Origin: an uncultured Chthoniobacterales bacterium
Lineage (GTDB): Bacteria > Verrucomicrobiota > Verrucomicrobiia > Chthoniobacterales > UBA10450
Direction: 5' to 3'
NCBI GenBank assembly: GCA_955652155.1
Contig: CATPAT010000086.1
Span: 1-5,882 of the forward strand
DNA: 5,882 bases
Shown here: positions 1-5,474 of the stretch, piece after piece
How the letters are laid out: every line of letters starts with the position of its first letter
Numbering within the stretch: position 1 is the stretch's first letter
Position numbers and translations under genes: made by a program
Notes under the pieces: generated by a model
What the model was told of the DNA's origin: nothing
Seen by the model: only the letters and a program-made list of their open reading frames with translations
The model's database searches: none

Positions 1-135
1 CTCGTAGGTTGCTACCAATTCTTTCAGTGCATCGGTGAGACTGGCGGCCGCGTAAACATTCAGTTCCGCCGCATGAGTTTGAAATGGAACTGTTGCTGCC
101 ATGGTTATGAGGAGGCCTTTCCAGACACTCTGCAT
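1..135 (-). CDS. modA: Molybdate ABC transporter substrate-binding protein ModA, N-terminal part only
   Basis: ModA is the periplasmic protein that binds molybdate (or tungstate) and passes it to the ModBC membrane transporter. Translating the minus strand from the ATG at 135-133 gives 45 codons with no stop before the left edge. Residues 1-22 look like a Sec signal peptide: Lys6, a hydrophobic stretch GLLITMAATVPF, then a probable cleavage site in QTHAAE. The mature start, ELNVYAAASLTDALKEL, is the classic ModA first strand and helix; in this family the serine of AAASL contacts the oxyanion. A second in-frame ATG at 102-100 would cut off the charged n-region, so 135 is preferred; a TTG at 168 is a less likely alternative. 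No Shine-Dalgarno sequence precedes the start. It diverges from the DUF255 gene. Everything past residue 45, including the rest of the ligand site, lies outside the window. The family call is fairly secure for such a short piece; another oxyanion-binding protein is the main alternative. Confidence 0.82.
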   Translation of the reverse strand, partial: MQSVWKGLLITMAATVPFQTHAAELNVYAAASLTDALKELVATYE

Positions 136-181
136 GGCGCAGTTTGATTGTTTTCGACGCTGTGGCAAGAAAGCACTGCAA
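136..181. promoter_or_regulatory. 46-bp divergent intergenic region between modA and the DUF255 gene
   Basis: If modA starts at 135 and the DUF255 gene at 182, this short stretch is all that separates the two divergent starts. The promoters must therefore lie here or inside the opposite gene's first codons. I see no convincing -35/-10 pair on either strand and no clear operator-like inverted repeat. On the plus strand AGAAAG at 168-173, 8 nt before the ATG at 182, is a weak ribosome-site candidate. If the DUF255 gene instead begins at the ATG at 134, this region is coding and the two start codons overlap in the CATG at 133-136. The regulatory role is inferred from position alone. Confidence 0.3.
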
Positions 182-2485
182 ATGTTCTCGCTGCTTCAGC
201 GCTTTTTCTTTGCTGGACTGCCATTAATGTTCGGCGTGGCAGCGACCGGCCCAGGCAAAGCATCATCTGAATTTACGAACCGACTCGCGCGGGAGAGGTC
301 GCCGTATCTTCTTCAGCACGCGCATAATCCGGTCGATTGGTATCCGTGGGGCGAAGAAGCATTCGCCAAAGCGCGTCGCGAAAACAAACCCATCTTTCTC
401 TCGATCGGTTATTCGACCTGTCACTGGTGCCATGTGATGGCACACGAATCGTTCGAGAATGAAGAGACGGCCGCGATCATGAATCGCGAATTCGTGAACA
501 TCAAGGTCGATCGCGAAGAACGGCCCGATGTCGATCGCGTTTACATGACCTTCGTCCAAGCGACAACCGGGGGCGGTGGTTGGCCGATGAGTGTCTGGCT
601 CACGCCCGATTTGAAACCGTTCGTCGGCGGAACTTATTTTCCGCCGGTAGATCGATACGGCCAGCCCGGTTTTACGAAAGTATTAGAACGAATCGCGGCG
701 GCGTGGAAGCAAGACAACGAAAAAATTGCCAAGCAGGGATCCAAAATTGTGGAAGCCCTTCGCGAATCGCAGAACGCGCAGCCGGAAGCGGCTGCCAAGA
801 TCGACGATCAACTTTTTCAAACCGCCTACGAACAGCTTTCTCGGAGTTTCGACGACAAAGAAGGCGGATTCGGCACTGCGCCGAAGTTCCCGCGTCCAGT
901 CTCGTTGAATTTTCTAACGCGATTTTACAGCCGCGATCCGAAGAGCGAGTCCGGCAAACATGCGTTGGAGATGGATTTGGTCACGCTTCGTAAAATGGCG
1001 GCTGGCGGAATGCATGATCATCTCGGCGGCGGGTTCCACCGCTATTCAGTCGATCGTTACTGGCACGTTCCGCACTTCGAAAAGATGCTCTACGACCAGG
1101 CGCAGCTCGCGAGCGCCTACTTGGACGCACTCCAAATCACAAACGACCCTCACCTCAATCCTCTCCCTGGCCAGGGAGAGGAAGGTGCGAAGCGGCAGGT
1201 GAGGGACGAATTTGAGGCCGTCGCGCGCGATATTTTGGATTACGTCGCGCGAGACATGACCTCGAAGGGCGGCGGATTTTTTTCCGCCGAGGATGCCGAC
1301 AGTCTTTTCGAACACGGAAAACCCGAGCACGGCGAAGGTGCATTCTATGTTTGGACCGAGAAACAGATAGACACCGCGCTCGGCGACGATTCCTCCATGT
1401 TTAAATTCCACTACGGAGTTCAACCGCACGGCAACGCGCCCGAAGGCAGCGATCCGCAAGACGAATTTCGCGGTAAGAATATTTTGATCGGGCGCCACAC
1501 GATTGCGGAGACTGCGAAGCATTTCAAAAAAAGCGAAGACGAAGCGCGACAGTCGCTTGCACGCAGTCGCGAAAGGTTACTATCCATCCGAAACAAGCGG
1601 CCACGTCCGCATCTGGACGACAAAATCATCGCGGCATGGAACGGCTTGATGATTTCAGCTTACGCCCGGGCGGCGCAAATTTTGGATGAGCCACGTTATC
1701 TTGAGAGTGCGACGCGAGCAGCAAAATTCCTGCGCTCAAATCTTTACGACGAAAAAAGCAAACTGCTTTTTCGAAATTACCGCGAAAGTCGAAGCGATAT
1801 CGAAGGCTTTGCCGACGATTACGCCTTCGTTATCCAAGGAGCTCTAGATCTTTATGAAGCATCGTTCGAGATCGAATGGCTCAAGTTTGCGATCGAGCTG
1901 CAAGAAACGCAGGACCGATTGTTTTTCGATGAAAAGGCTGGGGGCTATTTCTCTACCAGTGGCAAAGACAAGAGTGTGGTCCTGCGAATGAAGGATGATA
2001 ACGACAGCGCTGAACCGGCGGCGAGTTCTATCGCGGCGTTAAATCTCTTGCGACTCGCCCAATTTCGGGACGACAAGAAACTGGACGAACGCGCTCGGAA
2101 AACCATCGACGCATTTGCGCCAACGCTTTCGCATTTCGCAAGCGCCATGCCGCAAATGCTGGTTGCGGTCGATTACTCTTTAAGCAAGCCAAGCCAAATC
2201 ATTATTGCCGGAAAGATCGATCCGCCAAAGGACGGATTCGCCGTGGCGAACAATGAACAAACGAAAGCGTTGCTCAAAGAGGTTCATCACCATTTTCTGC
2301 CAAAGAAAATTCTGATCCTGGCCGATGGTGGCGAAGGCCAGCAATTCTTTTCCGAAAAGAACGAGGCGATTCCCGCCATGTCGCCCATCGACGGCAAATC
2401 CGCGGCCTACGTCTGTGAAAATTTCACCTGCAAAGCGCCGGTGACCGATCCGAAAGCGTTAGGAAATCTCCTATCAGTTCCCTAG
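182..2485 (+). CDS. Thioredoxin-fold/DUF255 protein, YyaL/SPATA20 family, probably exported
   Basis: The family joins an N-terminal thioredoxin-like domain to an (alpha/alpha) barrel resembling N-acylglucosamine epimerases; its substrate is not established. Numbered from the ATG at 182 (767 residues), the family signature NRLARERSPYLLQHAHNPVDW is at 33-53, the redox motif CHWCH at 80-84, and KVDREERPDVD follows. The barrel carries FGTAPKFPRP (230-239), a GGMHDHLGGGFHRYSVD segment (from 275), AEDADS (369-374), DDKIIAAWNGLM (479-490) and FADDYAF (543-549). A cysteine pair, YVCENFTC, sits near the C-terminus (Cys745, Cys750). The reading frame stays open up to an ATG at 101, but that start would run into modA. 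From 182 the protein begins with Arg7 and a hydrophobic stretch FFFAGLPLMFGVAA, like a signal peptide. ATG 134 is also possible and would give a basic n-region. Length exceeds the usual ~690 residues because of this leader and a 21-residue insertion at 322-342 made by a palindromic repeat. The stop overlaps that of the convergent DUF1330 gene. Confidence 0.93.
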   Translation: MFSLLQRFFFAGLPLMFGVAATGPGKASSEFTNRLARERSPYLLQHAHNPVDWYPWGEEAFAKARRENKPIFLSIGYSTCHWCHVMAHESFENEETAAIMNREFVNIKVDREERPDVDRVYMTFVQATTGGGGWPMSVWLTPDLKPFVGGTYFPPVDRYGQPGFTKVLERIAAAWKQDNEKIAKQGSKIVEALRESQNAQPEAAAKIDDQLFQTAYEQLSRSFDDKEGGFGTAPKFPRPVSLNFLTRFYSRDPKSESGKHALEMDLVTLRKMAAGGMHDHLGGGFHRYSVDRYWHVPHFEKMLYDQAQLASAYLDALQITNDPHLNPLPGQGEEGAKRQVRDEFEAVARDILDYVARDMTSKGGGFFSAEDADSLFEHGKPEHGEGAFYVWTEKQIDTALGDDSSMFKFHYGVQPHGNAPEGSDPQDEFRGKNILIGRHTIAETAKHFKKSEDEARQSLARSRERLLSIRNKRPRPHLDDKIIAAWNGLMISAYARAAQILDEPRYLESATRAAKFLRSNLYDEKSKLLFRNYRESRSDIEGFADDYAFVIQGALDLYEASFEIEWLKFAIELQETQDRLFFDEKAGGYFSTSGKDKSVVLRMKDDNDSAEPAASSIAALNLLRLAQFRDDKKLDERARKTIDAFAPTLSHFASAMPQMLVAVDYSLSKPSQIIIAGKIDPPKDGFAVANNEQTKALLKEVHHHFLPKKILILADGGEGQQFFSEKNEAIPAMSPIDGKSAAYVCENFTCKAPVTDPKALGNLLSVP
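1143..1209. repeat. 59-bp palindromic repeat element inserted in frame, with 4-bp flanking duplication
   Basis: The body is 1147-1205. Its ends are a perfect 9-bp inverted repeat: CCCTCACCT at 1147-1155 and AGGTGAGGG at 1197-1205. The centre, 1159-1182, is a perfect 24-bp palindrome with half-site TCCTCTCCCTGG. ACGA occurs immediately on both sides (1143-1146 and 1206-1209), as expected of a target-site duplication. Body plus one duplication is 63 bp, exactly 21 codons, so the host frame is kept. The added residues run DPHLNPLPGQGEE and on to VRD. Removing them leaves ITN-EFEAVARDILDYV, which matches the normal family flow at this loop. The inner palindrome could form a strong mRNA hairpin with loop GGCC, and CACCT at 1151-1155 could instead pair with AGGTG at 1183-1187. 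Small mobile-looking palindromes of this PHLNPLP-encoding kind are scattered in many bacterial genomes (recalled, not checked). Confidence 0.85.
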
Positions 2486-2769
2486 ACGCCTTCGACGAGG
2501 ATCATGTTCGTCTTGGCGGTGCGGTGGCGCATTTTGCGCGGTTCGCGGTATTCCTCGCAGTTCAGCCATTCTTTGGCGCGTTCCATCGATTCGAACTGAA
2601 GCACGACAATCCGTTTCGGATTCCAATCGCCTTCCAGCACTTCGGCTTTGCCGCCGCGCGCAATATATTTACCGCCGTATTTGTGAACGGTCGCCGCAGC
2701 TTGCTTCTTGTATTCTTCGTAGCCGACGGGATCGACAATCTCGATTTCGACAACGACGTAAGCGGACAT
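2482..2769 (-). CDS. DUF1330 family protein (small dimeric alpha-beta barrel type)
   Basis: This is a 95-residue protein of the DUF1330 family, whose members adopt a ferredoxin-like fold and pair as alpha-beta barrel dimers. No reaction is established for the family. The typical order is visible: a first strand YVVVEIEIVDPVGYEEYKKQ (4-23), a segment KYGGKYIARGGKAEVLEGDW (30-49), a strand RIVVLQFES, a helix with MERAKEWLNCEEYREPRKMR (62-81) and a final strand NMILVEGV. The length is normal for the family and the gene appears intact. The ATG at 2769-2767 opens directly on the conserved first strand. No Shine-Dalgarno sequence is seen; the leader is instead pyrimidine-rich with a 7-bp repeat. 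It lies 43 bp downstream of the PHP gene and is probably its co-transcribed neighbour. Its TAG stop overlaps the stop of the convergent DUF255 gene, so there is no room for a terminator between them. Confidence 0.9.
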   Translation of the reverse strand: MSAYVVVEIEIVDPVGYEEYKKQAAATVHKYGGKYIARGGKAEVLEGDWNPKRIVVLQFESMERAKEWLNCEEYREPRKMRHRTAKTNMILVEGV

Positions 2770-2779
2770 CTTAAAAGAA

Positions 2780-2807
2780 GTAGGAAGTTGAAATTAGAAA
2801 CTAGAAA
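2780..2807. repeat. Degenerate 7-bp tandem repeat in the PHP-DUF1330 spacer
   Basis: Read on the plus strand, consecutive heptamers are GTAGGAA (2780-2786), GTTGAAA (2787-2793), TTAGAAA (2794-2800) and CTAGAAA (2801-2807). A poorer fifth unit, AAAAGAA, lies at 2773-2779. On the transcribed strand this is a run of TTTCTAG/TTTCTAA-like units ending about ten bases before the DUF1330 start codon. The block is purine-rich on the plus strand and clearly AT-richer than the genes around it. It may be an eroded short tandem repeat or merely a low-complexity leader. No function can be read from it. Confidence 0.5.
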
Positions 2808-2812
2808 ACAAC

Positions 2813-3544
2813 TTAGAAGCGCGGGCCGCCGTTGCGATCTTTGGCCGCTAACTCGGGAATTTGTTTGCGGCGGCGGAGACGTAACCAGTTGTTCCAGGTT
2901 TTGCGCAGGCTGTCGCGCGGTGTGAGATATCGCTGGTTGAGTTCGTTGCTCTTGAGGATCTGAGCGAGAATTCCTTTCACGGAAAAATCGTCCGTATTCA
3001 AAATAGTGTAAGCTGTGCCGACGGCCGCGGCGTGATGCGCGTCACTGGCTGCAACCATGGGCAGACCGCGAATCTGCGCATATTTGAACGCATAACGATT
3101 GTAGCGGCGCAGGGTGGTCGCGGCGTTGAAAACTTCGATCGCATCAACCGGTAGCGTTTCCAGGACCGAGAAACGAATCCCGGCGCGGAAAAGATCGTAG
3201 GGGTGCGGCGGGATCGCGAGGCCGCCGCGCTCGTGAATAAGTTCGCAAACCTCGCGCGCCGGCTTTCCTTTCAAGTAAGGCAGCCCCGCGCCGATGCAAA
3301 GCAGGTGGCCGTCGGCCGTCGTGACTTCGACACCGGGCAGAACCAGAAAGCCGTCGACCGGCTGGCCGTCGAGACGCATTAGACCTTTTTCGAGCATGTA
3401 AGTCACCGCGTCGCACGTGTTGTGGTCGGTCATGGCGATGCCGTGCAAGCCTTTCGCGCGCCCGGCCGCGATCAACTCCTCCGGAGTGGAAACGCCGTCG
3501 CCGGAAAAAAGCGAATGAGTGTGAAGATCGAAATTGAAGGGCAT
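2813..3544 (-). CDS. PHP-domain metal-dependent phosphoesterase (TrpH/YciV-like)
   Basis: A complete 243-residue PHP protein. The fold binds two or three metal ions and usually hydrolyses phosphate esters; close relatives such as TrpH/YciV act on nucleotide 3',5'-bisphosphates or short oligonucleotides. The metal ligands are all visible in order: DLHTHS (His8, His10) with Asp16, TDHN (His41), PGVEVTT (Glu73), GHLL (His80), PPHPYD (His114) and ASDAHH (Asp168, His170). The segment AIEVFNA at 135-141, followed by NRYAF and the ASDAH region, matches the PHP-associated C-terminal part. The tail from about 212 is basic (KTWNNWLRLRRRKQ) and could bind nucleic acid or membrane, which is speculation. 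It appears cytoplasmic, with no signal peptide. The ATG at 3544 sits directly before the first motif, and an in-frame stop lies upstream with no other start. It is 43 bp after the ABC exporter gene and 43 bp before DUF1330. The true substrate is unknown. Confidence 0.92.
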   Translation of the reverse strand: MPFNFDLHTHSLFSGDGVSTPEELIAAGRAKGLHGIAMTDHNTCDAVTYMLEKGLMRLDGQPVDGFLVLPGVEVTTADGHLLCIGAGLPYLKGKPAREVCELIHERGGLAIPPHPYDLFRAGIRFSVLETLPVDAIEVFNAATTLRRYNRYAFKYAQIRGLPMVAASDAHHAAAVGTAYTILNTDDFSVKGILAQILKSNELNQRYLTPRDSLRKTWNNWLRLRRRKQIPELAAKDRNGGPRF

Positions 3545-3587
3545 TGGTGGGGTTGGATGTCGATCTTACATTCTTGGCGGCGGCAAA

Positions 3588-5474
3588 CTAAGCGAGCTCC
3601 TCGGCGAGCACATCCGGCTCGGATGCGGCTTCTGATGGCATTTCGGTCGGTTGATTAAACTGCAGATCGTAGAGGCGACGATAGTAACCCGATTTTTCGA
3701 GCAGCTCAGCGTGGGTGCCGATTTCTTTAATGCTGCCGTGATCAAGCACGACAATTTTGTTGGCCGACAGAATCGTGGAAAGCCGATGCGCGATCGCGAT
3801 GACCGTTCGCCCGGCTGCGAGTTTCTCGAGCGCTTTCTGGATTTGTTTTTCCGATTCGGTATCGAGTGATGAAGTCGCTTCGTCGAGCAAAAGAATGGGC
3901 GCGTTTTTCAAAAGGGCGCGCGCGATGGCGAGACGTTGTTGCTGACCGCCCGAGATGAGGCAGCCTTTATCGCCAATAACGGTGTCGTAGCCGTCCGGCT
4001 GCGCCAGAATAAATTCGTGAGCGAACGCGGTCTGCGCGGCCGCGTAAACTTCTTCCGAGGTGGCATTGGGGCGACCGAACTGAATGTTTTTGAAAATCGT
4101 GTCGTGAAATAAAAACGTTTCCTGGGTGACGAGGCCGATTTGCTCGCGCAAGGATTTTTGGATCAACGTGCGCAAATTGTGGCCATCAATTTTCACCGCG
4201 CCGGAGGTTGGATCGTAAAGCCGCAGAATGAGCGACAAAATAGTGCTCTTGCCGGCGCCGCTTGCGCCAACGAGCGCATAAGTTTTACCGGGCTCGATGT
4301 GCAGATTGATATCGCGCACCGCGTCAGTGACGCCCGTCGAGTAGCGAAAAGTTACGTTTTCAAACTCGATTCGGCCCTTGGAAGAAACCAATTCAACCGC
4401 GTCTGGCGCGTCTTGCACCTCCGGCGTGGAATCGAGGATCGAGAAAATCTGAGTGGTCGCACCGAGCGAGCGCTGCATCACGATATGAAGCTTGCTCAGC
4501 GTTTTGATCGGCTCATAGATGATGAAAATTCCGGAGAGGAGCCCGAAGAATCGGCCGGCACTGAGGTTCGTCGCGTAAACATAGAAAAGCGCGAGTCCGA
4601 CGCCGATCGAGGCAATAATTTCGACGAGCGGCCCGACCGCCTCGGTGGCCCTGACCGAGCGCATCGTCTGCGAGAAGGATTGTTGGGCGCCGCGGCGAAA
4701 TATTTTTTCCTGCTGTTCCTCGCGTGCGAACGATTTGATCACGCGAATCCCGGCGAAACTTTCCTGCATTGTGATCGACATTAAAACGCCGCCCCGTTGT
4801 TCTCGCTGCACCGCTTCGCGTGCGCGCCGGCCAAAAATGCGGATGGGAACAATGCAAATTGGGAAAAGGACAAGGCTGACCAGGGTAAATTTCCAATCCA
4901 TCAAGAGAAGTACGATGACCGCACCGACGATGCTAATCGGCTGTTTAAAAACATCACTGCTCACGCTCGCCAGCGCCTGCTGCATGTTGCGAGTGTCACT
5001 GGCGATGCGCGACATGAGAAGCCCGCTTTGCATTCGATTGAAGAAATCCATGGAGTGGTGCATCACCTTGGCGAAAAGCTGGTTGCGCACATCGTTCACC
5101 ACTTTGTTGCTTACCCAGTTCATGTAGTAAGTGTTTCCGTAGGAACAGAGACTCCTGACCGCCATCACGAGGGGAATGGCGAGGCAAATCCAGACGATCG
5201 AATCGATCTTTGGTCCGACATTTAACATTTCGCGATGCGCCATCACTGCCCGCGGATTTGGTGCGGCGCCGTGAAAAACAAAGTTTGAAACCTGGAACAC
5301 CGTCAGCGGCAAAACCGAGTTCACCAGACCGTAGGTGACCCCGAATGCGAGTCCGAGAGCGAAGCGCCATTTATAAGGGCCGGCATAGCTGTAGAGGCGA
5401 CGGTACGGTTTCCATGCCGTCCGGATGGTTTCCCAGAACGAGAGTTTTACTTTGGCGCCTTCTGCCTTGCTCAT
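3588..5474 (-). CDS. ABC exporter, fused permease and ATPase, MsbA-like lipid flippase family
   Basis: This is a 628-residue half-transporter that should act as a homodimer in the inner membrane. MsbA relatives flip lipid A-core or other lipids using ATP. The membrane domain spans about 35-325, with hydrophobic segments near 36-60, 90-112, 179-214 (two close helices) and 282-322 (two). ESFAGIRVIKSFAREE (238-253) is typical of the family. The ATPase domain has the A-loop Tyr378, Walker A GASGAGKST (403-411), Q-loop Gln451, signature ISGGQQQR (507-514, Ile in place of the usual Leu), Walker B ILLLDE with Glu532 as the expected catalytic base, the D-loop SSLD (535-538) and switch His563. All catalytic residues are present, so it should be active. 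An acidic tail follows residue 605. The start ATG at 5474 overlaps the upstream GT9 stop as ATGA, implying translational coupling. The glycosyltransferase neighbour favours a lipid or glycolipid cargo; a multidrug role cannot be excluded from sequence. Confidence 0.93.
   Translation of the reverse strand: MSKAEGAKVKLSFWETIRTAWKPYRRLYSYAGPYKWRFALGLAFGVTYGLVNSVLPLTVFQVSNFVFHGAAPNPRAVMAHREMLNVGPKIDSIVWICLAIPLVMAVRSLCSYGNTYYMNWVSNKVVNDVRNQLFAKVMHHSMDFFNRMQSGLLMSRIASDTRNMQQALASVSSDVFKQPISIVGAVIVLLLMDWKFTLVSLVLFPICIVPIRIFGRRAREAVQREQRGGVLMSITMQESFAGIRVIKSFAREEQQEKIFRRGAQQSFSQTMRSVRATEAVGPLVEIIASIGVGLALFYVYATNLSAGRFFGLLSGIFIIYEPIKTLSKLHIVMQRSLGATTQIFSILDSTPEVQDAPDAVELVSSKGRIEFENVTFRYSTGVTDAVRDINLHIEPGKTYALVGASGAGKSTILSLILRLYDPTSGAVKIDGHNLRTLIQKSLREQIGLVTQETFLFHDTIFKNIQFGRPNATSEEVYAAAQTAFAHEFILAQPDGYDTVIGDKGCLISGGQQQRLAIARALLKNAPILLLDEATSSLDTESEKQIQKALEKLAAGRTVIAIAHRLSTILSANKIVVLDHGSIKEIGTHAELLEKSGYYRRLYDLQFNQPTEMPSEAASEPDVLAEELA

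Noticed and set aside
109..115. GAGGAGG as the ribosome-binding site of the DUF255 gene
   Set aside because: The next in-frame start is 18 nt away, too far, and the bases encode leucines of the modA signal peptide on the other strand.
1046..1522. Open frame of 158 codons on the minus strand within the DUF255 gene
   Set aside because: A shadow of the conserved plus-strand gene; its only familiar stretch (LSLARERIEV-like) is the reverse reading of the palindromic repeat.
2527..2539. Hairpin GCGCA-TTT-TGCGC just past the DUF255 stop as a terminator
   Set aside because: Only five pairs, no following T-run, and it encodes part of the DUF1330 C-terminus.
2785..2814. Possible terminator stem AAGTTG / CAACTT around the PHP-DUF1330 spacer
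   Set aside because: Six weak pairs with an 18-nt loop and no proper U-run; better explained by the heptamer repeat.
2524..2925. Plus-strand open frame across the DUF1330 gene and the end of the PHP gene
   Set aside because: It covers two well-supported minus-strand genes and shows no domain of its own.
3788..3799. GCGATCGC octamer, resembling the cyanobacterial HIP1 repeat
   Set aside because: It falls in coding sequence with Ile-Ala/Ala-Ile codons and similar GATCGC strings occur throughout through codon preference; no enrichment can be shown here.
4140..4784. Open frame of 214 codons on the plus strand, antisense to the ABC exporter
   Set aside because: It lies wholly opposite a strongly conserved gene, has no recognisable domain and a composition typical of an antisense shadow.
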